Origin: Superficieibacter electus
Lineage (GTDB): Bacteria; Pseudomonadota; Gammaproteobacteria; Enterobacterales; Enterobacteriaceae
NCBI RefSeq assembly: GCF_002915575.1
Contig: NZ_PQGD01000032.1
Coordinates: forward strand, 1 to 33,046
DNA: 33,046 nucleotides
Direction of reading: 5' to 3'
Positions 9,757-18,909 of this stretch are shown piece after piece. Position numbers and translations under genes: made by a program. The stretch's first letter is position 1. Every line of letters starts with the position of its first letter. The notes below the pieces were generated by a model that was given only the letters and a program-made list of their open reading frames with translations, had not been told where the DNA came from and searched no databases.

Positions 9757-10827
9757 TTATCCCAGACGCGCCGCCATATGGCCCTTCAAATCACTATCGA
9801 TTTCGCGCAGCAGCGCGTCGGTCGTTTCCCAGCTGATGCAGGCATCGGTGACAGAGACACCGTACTGCATCGCGCTGCGCGGCTGCTCTGAAGACTGGTT
9901 GCCTTCATGAATATTACTTTCAATCATCAGGCCGATAATCGATCGGTTGCCATCTTTGATTTGAGCAACAGCGGATTCAGCAACTGCAGGCTGACGGCGG
10001 TAGTCTTTATTCGAATTCCCATGGCTGCAATCTATCATCAGAGAAGGTTTCAGTCCTGCCTGTTGCATCTCTTTTTCGCACTGCGCGACATCTGCCGGGC
10101 TGTAATTTGGCGCTTTGCCGCCGCGCAGGATCACATGACCGTCCGGGTTGCCCTGGGTTTGCAGCAGACAAACTTGTCCTGCCTGGTTAATCCCGACAAA
10201 ACGATGAGACTGGGCGGCGGCGCGCATCGCATTGATTGCCGTTGCCAGACTGCCGTCGGTACCATTTTTAAAGCCCACCGGCATGGAAAGGCCGGACGCC
10301 ATTTCGCGGTGAGTTTGTGATTCGGTCGTGCGCGCTCCGATAGCAGACCAGCTAAACAGATCGCCAAGGTATTGCGGACTATTCGGGTCCAGCGCTTCGG
10401 TTGCCAGCGGCAGCCCCATATTAACCAGTTCCACCAGCAGATGACGGGCGATTTTCAGACCGGCTTCGACATCAAACGAACCATCCATATGCGGATCGTT
10501 AATTAACCCTTTCCAGCCGACAGTGGTACGGGGTTTTTCAAAATAGACGCGCATTACCAGATAGAGGCTATCGCTGACCTCTGCGGCAAGAGTTTTAAAT
10601 CGACGAGCGTATTCCAGTGCCGTTTCCGGATCGTGGATAGAACAGGGACCGCAAACCACCAGCAAACGGGGATCGCGCCCGGCAATAATGTCGGAAATGG
10701 TCTTACGCGACTGTGCTATCTGCGCTTCCTGCGCGGCGCTGAGCGGAAACTGCGCTTTCAGCTGTTCAGGGGTGATTAAAATCTGTTCGTCGGCGATATG
10801 TACGTTGTTCAGCGCGTCTTTTTGCAT
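9757..10827 (-). CDS. aroF: Tyrosine-sensitive DAHP synthase AroF
   Basis: Condenses phosphoenolpyruvate with erythrose 4-phosphate to DAHP, the first step of the shikimate pathway. 356 residues, identical in length to E. coli AroF and colinear with it. The N-terminal MQKDALNN segment contains Asn8, a residue known in E. coli to be needed for tyrosine feedback inhibition. Also visible are the metal-site GPCSIHD loop, the [13 protein letters not shown]-binding segment and [11 protein letters not shown]. It is the first gene of aroF-tyrA, with TyrR boxes upstream, so transcription should be repressed by TyrR plus tyrosine. Confidence 0.97.
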   Translation of the reverse strand: MQKDALNNVHIADEQILITPEQLKAQFPLSAAQEAQIAQSRKTISDIIAGRDPRLLVVCGPCSIHDPETALEYARRFKTLAAEVSDSLYLVMRVYFEKPRTTVGWKGLINDPHMDGSFDVEAGLKIARHLLVELVNMGLPLATEALDPNSPQYLGDLFSWSAIGARTTESQTHREMASGLSMPVGFKNGTDGSLATAINAMRAAAQSHRFVGINQAGQVCLLQTQGNPDGHVILRGGKAPNYSPADVAQCEKEMQQAGLKPSLMIDCSHGNSNKDYRRQPAVAESAVAQIKDGNRSIIGLMIESNIHEGNQSSEQPRSAMQYGVSVTDACISWETTDALLREIDSDLKGHMAARLG

Positions 10828-10921
10828 GATGGCAATCCTGTCTGGCTCGTTTGCGATAAAAGTATCCTCAACAGAGGAGGCTTCACAATATCACAAGAGG
10901 TAAAGAATTCAATACATATAT

Positions 10922-10992
10922 TGTACACTTTACTTTACAAAAGCAAAATAATCACGGTGTATTGCGGATGATTTTGTAAACTTAATTTTACA
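10922..10992 (-). promoter_or_regulatory. TyrR boxes upstream of aroF
   Basis: A perfect strong TyrR box, TGTAAA-N6-TTTACA, lies at 10975-10992. A one-mismatch box, TGTACA-N6-TTTACA, lies at 10922-10939, about 95 bp before the aroF start where the promoter is expected. Their centres are 53 bp apart, about five helical turns, suiting co-operative binding by a TyrR hexamer. This mirrors the multi-box control region of E. coli aroF. Confidence 0.88.
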
Positions 10993-11045
10993 TAGACATA
11001 AACTGGCCAAACATCCTGTTCAGCCATAAGTACATTTCCACGCCG

Positions 11046-12407
11046 TCAGCTCTGATTCGCCATCCGCCTGTGGCTTTTTCGCCAGCGCGCATAATCTGCC
11101 AGCAGAAAAACGACCAGACTGCTCCCCATCACCGGCATCGCGATGCCAGTGATAAGCGCACAGAGCAGGGCGACCATTCGCCCGGCCGGAGAGAGTTGCA
11201 TTACACTTTGCAGTAGTGAGTTTACCGGACTTTGCGCGCTTACCGCCGGACGACGGCTCCACCACAGACAGTAGCCGGCAATAATACTCACACAGAGCGC
11301 TGCGCCAAAGGCGATGAGCAGCAGTTGATTCGGCAGCCCAAACAGTACCCCCATATGAAAATCCACGCCCCAGCGTGTCAGCTTCGCCATCAGCGGAAAG
11401 TCGGCAAAATGAGTGCGATCAACAATGCGGTGGGTTTTACTGTCCACCGCGACGGCATCTACCTGGGTTGGCCAGCGACGGTCAATTTCAGTCACTGTCC
11501 ATGCACGATCGGCACTTTGCGCGGGTCGAATTTCAACTTTATGCGCCGCTATCCCGGCAGACCGGGCGATATGCAGCACGTTATCGAAATCGGCCAGAGA
11601 AGGCTGATCTTCCGCCATCGCCATTCCGCCGTGGTGCGCGTGGTGCTCCGCATGCGGATCGTGAACCTCCGCCCCTCCCTGAAGTTGAGTATTCACCTGC
11701 GGCGTCAGCCAGTTAAATGCCGCGCGCATTTTATCGACATTTCCCCCCGCCCACTGTGACCAGGTTAAGCCAGTGGCGGAGAACAGCAGCATACCCGCTA
11801 ATAATAACCAGCCGAGCGTGACATGCAGACGGCGGGTGTTCTGCACGCGATTGTTAATACGCCGCTTAGGACGGGTAAAAAACCACAGCGTAATGCCCCC
11901 CAGTGCGGCAATCCACATCCACGATGCCGCCAGTTCGCTATAGATTCTGCCAGGATCGCCAAGCAGTAACGAACGGTGAGCGTAGTCGATCCACTGGCGT
12001 AGCGGTAAAATGCCGCTGGTGCCGTACACCGTCATGTCGCCTTTCACCGCCAGCGTCACCGGATCAATAAAAATGGCGCGGCTTTCTGAAACGCCGAGCG
12101 CGGGGTCGGCATACATCACCCGGGTCGTCTCGCCCGCCTCCAGACCCGGTCGCACGGCCTGAATCGATAAATGTCCCCCCGTCACCTGTTGTGCAATGGC
12201 AATTTGCTGCGCCAGAGGTTGCCTCTCGCCCTGCAACGTGCCGTGCAGCGTATCGTGATAGATCCACTCCTCCAGTTGAGGCGTGGCGACATAGAGCGTC
12301 CCGGTCAGGGCCGCAACAAAAATAAAGGGGCCGACAAACAGGCCAATATAGAAATGAAGTCGCCGCAGCAATGTTACCCATGCCGCGCGTGAAGTGCTGG
12401 TTGTCAT
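11046..12407 (-). CDS. PepSY-associated TM-helix membrane protein with a His-rich loop
   Basis: 453 residues. The sequence begins with a basic N-terminus and a first TM helix (about 16-40, FYIGLFVGPFIFVAALTGTLY), typical of PepSY_TM proteins. Further TM helices lie near 160-177, 195-215, 365-390 and 415-440, with PepSY-like periplasmic stretches between. A loop at about 250-265 is strongly histidine-rich (HDPHAEHHAHHGG), suggesting metal binding. Family members are linked to iron or copper uptake and siderophore reduction; the exact role here is unknown. It follows the DUF2946 gene by 62 bp on the same strand, probably in one operon. It lies between aroF and rplS, where E. coli K-12 has other genes. 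Confidence 0.82.
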   Translation of the reverse strand: MTTSTSRAAWVTLLRRLHFYIGLFVGPFIFVAALTGTLYVATPQLEEWIYHDTLHGTLQGERQPLAQQIAIAQQVTGGHLSIQAVRPGLEAGETTRVMYADPALGVSESRAIFIDPVTLAVKGDMTVYGTSGILPLRQWIDYAHRSLLLGDPGRIYSELAASWMWIAALGGITLWFFTRPKRRINNRVQNTRRLHVTLGWLLLAGMLLFSATGLTWSQWAGGNVDKMRAAFNWLTPQVNTQLQGGAEVHDPHAEHHAHHGGMAMAEDQPSLADFDNVLHIARSAGIAAHKVEIRPAQSADRAWTVTEIDRRWPTQVDAVAVDSKTHRIVDRTHFADFPLMAKLTRWGVDFHMGVLFGLPNQLLLIAFGAALCVSIIAGYCLWWSRRPAVSAQSPVNSLLQSVMQLSPAGRMVALLCALITGIAMPVMGSSLVVFLLADYARWRKSHRRMANQS

Positions 12408-12469
12408 ACTTTTCCTCAGATAAAGTCAAACAGCGTTATACGCACAAGCGTATAAACGTCAGGTCAGAA

Positions 12470-12871
12470 TCAGGGCAAAGCAGACGCACGCGGCGGCGCG
12501 CGGGTATCGGGATACAGCCAGGGGAAAAAATACCAGTGTTTAACCACCGGGCGCGGCGGCTGGCTCTTCTGGCGAAGAAGCACTGCACATAGCAGAATAG
12601 TCAGTGCCAGCAGCAGTCCAGGAACATGCGCCAGCAACACACAGTAGCCGCACGCTTCGCCATGATCGACTGGCATACTCATCGGCATATCATGCTCAGC
12701 ATGTCCGGCCATCATGCTCATATCATGATGCATCCCCGGCATGGCACTCATGGGATCTTTTTGCAGGGAGACAGAAATCAGCGGGGCCACTACGATCAGC
12801 AGGATCGCAAACAGCGCGAGCCATGCCGCGATGCGTGTCTTACCTGGCTGACGTCGTGCATTGTGAATCAC
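12470..12871 (-). CDS. DUF2946-like His/Met-rich small membrane protein
   Basis: 133 residues starting at a GTG (12869-12871) with GGGAGGG in front. There is an N-terminal TM segment (about 16-35), then a periplasmic-looking stretch dense in Met and His (MPGMHHDMSMMAGHAEHDM and beyond), a CGYC motif near 92-95, a second TM helix (about 100-118) and a Pro-rich tail. DUF2946 proteins often sit beside copper genes or TonB receptors; Met/His clusters and a CxxC pair fit Cu(I) binding. I infer a metal-handling pair with the downstream PepSY protein. An FNR-like dyad on the minus strand (TTGACATAAATCAT, 12902-12915) lies just upstream but is weak evidence. Family call moderately sure. Confidence 0.72.
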   Translation of the reverse strand: MIHNARRQPGKTRIAAWLALFAILLIVVAPLISVSLQKDPMSAMPGMHHDMSMMAGHAEHDMPMSMPVDHGEACGYCVLLAHVPGLLLALTILLCAVLLRQKSQPPRPVVKHWYFFPWLYPDTRAPPRASALP

Positions 12872-12945
12872 TTACCCTCCCGCTGCGAGCGGCTATTGTA
12901 AATGATTTATGTCAAAATAGTTAACTCAATACGTTTTCTGAGCAT

Positions 12946-12978
12946 GAAAAAAGGGCCAGCCCACTGGCCAGCCCTTTT
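12946..12978 (-). terminator. Terminator of the rpsP-rimM-trmD-rplS operon
   Basis: On the minus strand GGGCTGGCC pairs with GGCTGGCCC (two G-U pairs), extended by A/T pairs and followed by a run of six T. The loop is AGTG. It starts about 25 bp after rplS. Confidence 0.88.
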
Positions 12979-13003
12979 ATACGGATGTCGCGAAAGCGAT
13001 ATC

Positions 13004-13354
<351 letters not shown>

Positions 13355-13391
13355 TTAATCTCTTATCCTGGGTAAACTGATATTTGGGGGC

Positions 13392-14159
13392 TTACGCCTG
13401 CCCATCATGTTTATGTTGCTGTTCTGCGTGCTCTGTTTTGAACTCCGCCAGCAACCTTGCTTGCTCTTCAGTCAGAGCCAGGTTTTCCAGAAGTTCAGGT
13501 CTTCTAAGCCAGGTGCGGCCCAGCGACTGCTTCAGACGCCAGCGACGTATCCCGGCATGGTTTCCCGACAGCAATACCGGCGGTACTTCCATCCCTTCTA
13601 ACACTTCAGGACGCGTATAGTGTGGACAGTCCAGCAACCCATCAGCAAAAGAATCTTCCGTTGCTGATGCTTCATGGCCCAGAACTCCCGGTATAAACCG
13701 GGCAACCGAGTCAATCAGCGTCATTGCCGGTAACTCACCACCGCTGAGAACGTAATCGCCGATAGACCATTCTTCGTCAATCTCGGTTTGAATTACGCGC
13801 TCATCTACGCCTTCGTAGCGACCGCACACCAGAATCAGTTTCTGATTCGTTGCCAGTTCGCTGACGCCCGCTTGATCAAGCTTGCGTCCCTGAGGTGACA
13901 GATAAATCACCTTAGCGCCTTCCCCTGCCGCGGCTTTTGCTGCATGAATGGCATCCCGCAAGGGTTGCACCATCATTAACATCCCCGGTCCGCCGCCGTA
14001 AGGACGTTCGTCCACGGTACGGTGCCGGTCATGCGCGAAGTCACGAGGACTCCAGCTCTGGATGTTCAGCAGGCCATTTTTTACAGCCCGGCCAGTTACC
14101 CCGTAATCGGTAATTGCGCGGAACATTTCAGGAAACAGGCTAACAATACCTATAAACAC
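13392..14159 (-). CDS. trmD: tRNA (guanine-37-N1)-methyltransferase TrmD
   Basis: Methylates G37 next to the anticodon of tRNAs for Leu, Pro and Arg, preventing +1 frameshifts; essential. The 255-residue product begins with a GTG codon (14157-14159) and has the SPOUT-class trefoil knot, with the YLSPQGRKL and [13 protein letters not shown] segments that form the AdoMet pocket, and the RPYGGGPGM loop. The start is supported by GGAG upstream and by the E. coli protein of the same length. It is third in the operon, 44 bp after rimM. Confidence 0.97.
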   Translation of the reverse strand: MFIGIVSLFPEMFRAITDYGVTGRAVKNGLLNIQSWSPRDFAHDRHRTVDERPYGGGPGMLMMVQPLRDAIHAAKAAAGEGAKVIYLSPQGRKLDQAGVSELATNQKLILVCGRYEGVDERVIQTEIDEEWSIGDYVLSGGELPAMTLIDSVARFIPGVLGHEASATEDSFADGLLDCPHYTRPEVLEGMEVPPVLLSGNHAGIRRWRLKQSLGRTWLRRPELLENLALTEEQARLLAEFKTEHAEQQHKHDGQA

Positions 14160-14203
14160 AAGCCTATCTCCACTACGCCGTCATTTACCGTTTATCCGGT
14201 GGT

Positions 14204-14752
14204 TTAAAAACCAGGATCCCAATCTACTTCGATAGTACGAGTAGCGAGATCGACTTTCTTGATAACCTGCCCATCGAGGAACGGCACGAGGCGTTCCTTG
14301 ATACCAAACGCATCTTTCAGGTTTGCCTTAATGACGAGAACGTCATTCGATCCGGTTTCCATCATGTCAGTGACTTTACCGAGATCGTAGCCTTCAGTGG
14401 TCACTACCTGGCAGCCCATAAGGTCTTTCCAGTAATAGTCACCCTCTTCCAGCTGCGGCAACTGCGTTGAATCAACGACAATTTCAAAATTAGTCAGTAA
14501 ATTCGCGGCATCGCGATCGTCAACGCCTTTCAGCTTGATGATCAAATCCTGATTGTGGTGCTTCCAGCTTTCCAGCTGTACTGGCTGCCACTGACCCGCC
14601 TTCTGGATAAACCAGGGCTGATAGTCAAAAATGCTTTCGGCGTCTTCGGTGGAAGAAAACACTCTGAGCCAACCACGAATTCCGTAGGGAGAACCCATTT
14701 TTCCCAGTACAACCGGTTCAACGGGAACCTGTGCGGCGAGTTGCTTGCTCAT
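14204..14752 (-). CDS. rimM: 16S rRNA processing/ribosome maturation factor RimM
   Basis: Binds S19 and helps fold the 3' major (head) domain of the 30S subunit. The 182-residue product has the N-terminal RimM beta-barrel (about 10-95, [17 protein letters not shown]) and a C-terminal PRC-barrel (about 100-175) with the conserved YYWKDLMG start. The start codon at 14750-14752 (MSKQLAAQ) is chosen by match to E. coli; two other Met codons sit two and three codons upstream. It follows rpsP by 18 bp. Confidence 0.96.
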   Translation of the reverse strand: MSKQLAAQVPVEPVVLGKMGSPYGIRGWLRVFSSTEDAESIFDYQPWFIQKAGQWQPVQLESWKHHNQDLIIKLKGVDDRDAANLLTNFEIVVDSTQLPQLEEGDYYWKDLMGCQVVTTEGYDLGKVTDMMETGSNDVLVIKANLKDAFGIKERLVPFLDGQVIKKVDLATRTIEVDWDPGF

Positions 14753-14770
14753 CATGACCACCGTGACAGA

Positions 14771-15079
<309 letters not shown>

Positions 15080-15093
15080 TTAAAAGCCCGAAA

Positions 15094-15121
15094 ATTTTAC
15101 TGATTTCTGGGGAAATTGCAA
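15094..15121 (-). promoter_or_regulatory. rpsP operon promoter
   Basis: Minus strand TTGCAA (15116-15121), a 16-bp spacer, TAAAAT (15094-15099), then a GC-rich stretch (CGGGC). A GC-rich discriminator of this kind is typical of stringently controlled ribosomal protein promoters. It lies in the 148-bp ffh-rpsP spacer. Confidence 0.75.
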
Positions 15122-15167
15122 TCAGCATATGCTTTACATAGTCCAAACAAGCTATATGCCCTTGTTT

Positions 15168-16529
15168 TTAGCGCCCCGGGAAGCCCGGTGGCATCATTCC
15201 CTTCATCCCGCGCATCATTTTCGCCATTCCGCCTTTCTTCATCTTCTTCATCATGCGCTGCATGTCGTCGAACTGTTTGAGCATGCGGTTAACGTCCTGA
15301 ACCTGCATACCACAACCCTGCGCAATGCGGCGCTTACGTGAACCTTTGATGATTTCCGGCTTCGCGCGTTCTTTCATGGTCATTGAATTGATGATGGCTT
15401 CCATGCGCACCAGGACTTTATCGTCCATCTGCGATTTCACGTTGTCCGGAATTTGCCCCATCCCCGGCAGCTTGCCCATCAGGCTGGCCATACCGCCCAT
15501 ATTTTTCATCTGTTTAAGCTGTTCGAGGAAATCGTTGAGGTCAAAGCCGTCACCTTTCTTCAGCTTGCTGGCTAACTTCTCCGCCTGCGCGCGATCGACT
15601 TTGCTTTCGATATCTTCGATAAGCGACAGCACGTCGCCCATACCGAGAATGCGCGACGCGATCCTGTCCGGATGGAACGGCTCCAGCGCTTCGGTCTTCT
15701 CGCCAACACCGAGGAATTTAATCGGCTTGCCGGTAATGTGACGAATAGATAACGCGGCACCGCCACGGGCGTCGCCGTCGACTTTGGTCAGCACCACGCC
15801 GGTCAGCGGCAGCGCTTCGTTAAACGCTTTCGCCGTATTGGCCGCATCCTGGCCGGTCATGGCATCGACAACAAACAGGGTTTCTACCGGATTGATAGAC
15901 GCATGCACCTGTTTGATTTCGTCCATCATCGCTTCGTCAACGTGCAGACGACCGGCGGTATCCACCAGCAGCACGTCGTAGAACTTCAGCTTTGCTTCTT
16001 TCAGCGCGGCGTTAACGATATCAACGGGCTTTTGCGCCACATCTGACGGAAAGAAATCAACGCCGACCTGCTGAGCCAGCGTCTCAAGCTGTTTGATCGC
16101 CGCCGGACGATACACGTCGGCAGAGACGACCAGCACTTTCTTCTTGTGCTTCTCGCGCAGAAACTTACCCAGCTTACCGACGCTGGTGGTTTTACCGGCC
16201 CCTTGCAGGCCCGCCATCAGCACCACCGCAGGCGGCTGCGCGGCCAGATTCAGCACCTGATTCTCTTCGCCCATCGCTGCAACCAGCTCGTTGCGCACGA
16301 TTTTGACGAATTCCTGGCCCGGGGTCAGGCTTTTATTGACTTCATGACCAACCGCTTTCTCTTTTACGCGGTTGATAAAATCACGCACTACCGGCAGCGC
16401 AACGTCAGCCTCCAGCAGCGCCATACGCACTTCACGCAGCGTCTCTTTAACGTTTTCTTCAGTAAGGCGTCCACGGCCACTGATATTGCGCAGCGTGCGC
16501 GACAAACGATCGGTTAAATTATCAAACAT
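15168..16529 (-). CDS. ffh: Signal recognition particle protein Ffh (SRP54)
   Basis: GTPase that with 4.5S RNA binds signal sequences of nascent inner-membrane proteins and docks on FtsY. 453 residues, as in E. coli. N domain (about 1-90); G domain with P-loop GLQGAGKTT (107-115), DTAGR (190-194) and TKVDGD (248-253); methionine-rich M domain (about 295-453) ending in a Met/Lys/Gly tail that includes the RNA-binding KGSRKRRIAQGCG helix-turn-helix. The ATG at 16527-16529 (MFDNLTDRLS) is the family start; the frame happens to stay open for about 100 codons upstream. Divergent from ypjD. Confidence 0.98.
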   Translation of the reverse strand: MFDNLTDRLSRTLRNISGRGRLTEENVKETLREVRMALLEADVALPVVRDFINRVKEKAVGHEVNKSLTPGQEFVKIVRNELVAAMGEENQVLNLAAQPPAVVLMAGLQGAGKTTSVGKLGKFLREKHKKKVLVVSADVYRPAAIKQLETLAQQVGVDFFPSDVAQKPVDIVNAALKEAKLKFYDVLLVDTAGRLHVDEAMMDEIKQVHASINPVETLFVVDAMTGQDAANTAKAFNEALPLTGVVLTKVDGDARGGAALSIRHITGKPIKFLGVGEKTEALEPFHPDRIASRILGMGDVLSLIEDIESKVDRAQAEKLASKLKKGDGFDLNDFLEQLKQMKNMGGMASLMGKLPGMGQIPDNVKSQMDDKVLVRMEAIINSMTMKERAKPEIIKGSRKRRIAQGCGMQVQDVNRMLKQFDDMQRMMKKMKKGGMAKMMRGMKGMMPPGFPGR

Positions 16530-16592
16530 TGTCTCTCGCCTGAGGTGGAAACGGTCGGTCGCAACAGCGACACGTTTACAGAATTTTGCCGC

Positions 16593-16658
16593 AGTATAAC
16601 ATGAAGCCGCCTTTGTTGTTATGCAACGGTTGGAGCGGAGGTCACGTAACGTTATACT
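16593..16658. promoter_or_regulatory. Divergent ffh / ypjD promoter region
   Basis: Leftward, TATACT on the minus strand (16593-16598) is a good -10 for ffh, with only a weak -35. Rightward, TTGGAG (16630-16635), a 17-bp spacer and TATACT (16653-16658) form a promoter for ypjD about 40 bp before its start. Confidence 0.6.
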
Positions 16659-16694
16659 AACTTTCTTTCTTCCCAGTGAACCGTCAATACTCCT

Positions 16695-17486
16695 ATGCCT
16701 GTTTTTGCGCTGCTCGCTCTTGTTGCCTACTCTTTCAGCCTGGCGCTGATTATCCCCGGCCTGCTTCAGAAAAACAGCGGCTGGCGGCGCATGGCCATTC
16801 TGTCGGCGGTTATCGCGCTGGTTTGCCACGCTTTTGCCCTTGAGGCGCGCATTTTTCCTGACGGCAACGGCGGGCAGAATCTTAGCCTGTTGAATGTCGG
16901 CTCGCTGGTCAGCCTGATGATTTGTACGGTGATGACGATTGTCGCCTCACGTAATCGCGGCTGGCTGCTTTTGCCCGTGGTTTATACCTTTGCCTTTATT
17001 AATCTCGCCTTCGCGACCTTCGTCCCTAACGAATACATCACCCATCTGGAGACGACGCCGGGGATGATGGTGCACATTGGCATGTCATTATTCTCCTACG
17101 CAACGCTAATTATTGCCGCGCTCTACGCGCTGCAACTGGCATGGATTGACTATCAGCTCAAAAATAAAAAGCTGGTATTCAACAGTGAAATGCCGCCGCT
17201 AATGAGTATTGAGCGCAAAATGTTTCACATCACCCAGATTGGCGTCGTGCTGCTCACCCTGACGCTGTGCACCGGTTTGTTCTATATGCATAATCTTTTC
17301 AGCATGGAGAACATCGACAAAGCCGTGCTGTCTATTGTGGCGTGGTTTGTTTATGTCGTTCTGCTGTGGGGACACTATCATAAAGGCTGGCGCGGCCGCC
17401 GCGTGGTCTGGTTCAACGTAGCAGGCGCATGCATCCTGACGCTGGCGTATTTTGGCAGCCGCGTCGTGCAGCAGTTCGTAAGCTAA
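16695..17486 (+). CDS. ypjD: YpjD, CcsA-like cytochrome c assembly-type membrane protein
   Basis: 263 residues, almost wholly hydrophobic, with about eight predicted TM helices (for example 3-22, 34-50, 65-83, 92-110, 125-146, 180-200, 215-233, 240-258). It belongs to the CcsA/CcmC-like (cytochrome c assembly) family by its overall pattern, but the enterobacterial YpjD function is not established. It is directly followed by corB, whose ribosome site overlaps the ypjD stop region, so the two form an operon. An association with divalent cation transport is suggested only by that neighbour. Confidence 0.88.
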   Translation: MPVFALLALVAYSFSLALIIPGLLQKNSGWRRMAILSAVIALVCHAFALEARIFPDGNGGQNLSLLNVGSLVSLMICTVMTIVASRNRGWLLLPVVYTFAFINLAFATFVPNEYITHLETTPGMMVHIGMSLFSYATLIIAALYALQLAWIDYQLKNKKLVFNSEMPPLMSIERKMFHITQIGVVLLTLTLCTGLFYMHNLFSMENIDKAVLSIVAWFVYVVLLWGHYHKGWRGRRVVWFNVAGACILTLAYFGSRVVQQFVS

Positions 17487-17496
17487 GGAGTCCCCC

Positions 17497-18783
17497 CTGG
17501 AACACATCTCTACCACCACGCTGATCGTCACCCTGATCGTGATGGTGGTTATCTCCGCCTATTTCTCCGGTTCTGAAACCGGGATGATGACGCTGAACCG
17601 CTATCGCCTGCGGCATCTGGCGAAAAAAGGCAACCGCGCGGCGAAACGCGTCGAAGCGCTGTTACGCAAACCAGACCGGCTGATAAGCCTGGTATTAATT
17701 GGGAATAACCTGGTCAATATCCTCGCCTCCGCGTTGGGTACCATCGTCGGAATGCGCCTCTATGGTGATGCAGGCGTGGCGATCGCCACCGGTATCCTGA
17801 CGTTCGTAGTGCTGGTCTTTGCCGAAGTACTGCCGAAAACCATCGCCGCGCTGTACCCGGAAAAAGTGGCTTATCCCAGCAGCGTTCTGCTGGCCCCGTT
17901 GCAAATCCTGATGATGCCGCTGGTCTGGCTTCTCAATACCATCACCCGAGTACTCATGCGTATGATGGGCATTAAAACGGACGTGGTGGTCAGCGGCTCG
18001 CTGAGCAAAGACGAACTCCGCACGCTGGTCAACGAATCGCGCTCGCAGATCTCACGGCGAAATCAGGACATGCTGCTGTCGATTCTGGATCTGGAAAAAA
18101 TCAGCGTGGATGACATCATGGTCCCGCGTAATGAGATCGTTGGCATCGACATTAACGATGACTGGAAATCTATCGTCCGTCAGCTCACTCACTCTCCTCA
18201 CGGGCGCATCGTGCTCTATCGCGACTCGCTGGACGACACCATCAGCATGCTGCGCGTCCGCGAAGCCTGGCGGTTAATGCAGGAGAAAAAAGAGTTTACC
18301 AAGGAAGTTATGCTGCGCGCGGCAGATGAGATTTACTACGTGCCAGAAGGCACCCCGCTCAGTACGCAACTGATCAAATTCCAGCGCAACAAAAAGAAAG
18401 TGGGCCTGGTAGTGGACGAATACGGCGATATTCAGGGACTGGTCACGGTCGAAGATATTCTTGAAGAGATCGTCGGCGATTTCACCACCTCAATGTCGCC
18501 AACGCTGGCAGAAGAAGTTACCCCGCAAAACGACGGCTCGGTGATCATTGACGGCAGCGCCAGTGTGCGTGAACTCAACAAGGCTTTCAACTGGCGTCTA
18601 CCAGAAGACGATGCGCGAACGGTTAACGGCATGCTGCTTGAGGTGCTGGAGGAGATCCCGGCGGCTGACACGCGGGTGCGGATTGGTCAGTACGACATTG
18701 ATATTCTGGACGTGCAGGACAATATGATTAAGCAGGTGCGGGTGATCCCGGTGAAACCGCTGCGGGAAGGCATCGTTGAATAA
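17497..18783 (+). CDS. corB: CNNM/CBS-domain transporter-like protein CorB (YfjD)
   Basis: 428 residues: a DUF21/CNNM transmembrane domain (about 1-190, SGSETGMMTLNRYRL near the start, FAEVLPKTIAA in a later helix), two CBS domains (about 204-265 and 278-330, the second with VDEYGDIQGLVTVEDI), and a C-terminal CorC_HlyC domain (about 345-425). CorB-type proteins bind Mg-ATP and move Mg2+. The likely start is a CTG at 17497-17499: AAGGAG lies seven bases before it and the resulting length equals E. coli YfjD. The first ATG in frame, at 17539, has no ribosome site and would cut off the start of the first TM helix. Confidence 0.9.
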   Translation: MEHISTTTLIVTLIVMVVISAYFSGSETGMMTLNRYRLRHLAKKGNRAAKRVEALLRKPDRLISLVLIGNNLVNILASALGTIVGMRLYGDAGVAIATGILTFVVLVFAEVLPKTIAALYPEKVAYPSSVLLAPLQILMMPLVWLLNTITRVLMRMMGIKTDVVVSGSLSKDELRTLVNESRSQISRRNQDMLLSILDLEKISVDDIMVPRNEIVGIDINDDWKSIVRQLTHSPHGRIVLYRDSLDDTISMLRVREAWRLMQEKKEFTKEVMLRAADEIYYVPEGTPLSTQLIKFQRNKKKVGLVVDEYGDIQGLVTVEDILEEIVGDFTTSMSPTLAEEVTPQNDGSVIIDGSASVRELNKAFNWRLPEDDARTVNGMLLEVLEEIPAADTRVRIGQYDIDILDVQDNMIKQVRVIPVKPLREGIVE

Positions 18784-18793
18784 CCTTCATTTT

Positions 18794-18824
18794 AAAAATG
18801 GCGGACGCTGGTTCGCCACTTTAA
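18794..18824 (+). terminator. Terminator after corB
   Basis: TGGCGGAC / GTTCGCCA stem (18799-18818, one G-U pair and one mismatch-tolerant pair) with a GCTG loop, flanked by an A-run and followed by CTTTAATT. Moderate strength. Confidence 0.68.
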
Positions 18825-18909
18825 TTACGTAATTAGGAATTTATTCATTCCACTTCTCTTCGGCACAGTGACATGATAAAAGCCTGTCAATGGAAAGGAA
18901 AACCATATT

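Noticed and set aside
12435-12457. TTATACGC / GCGTATAA hairpin between the DUF2946 and PepSY genes as a terminator
   Set aside because: A/T-rich stem with no T-run; it could be an operator or processing site, but a terminator is not supported.
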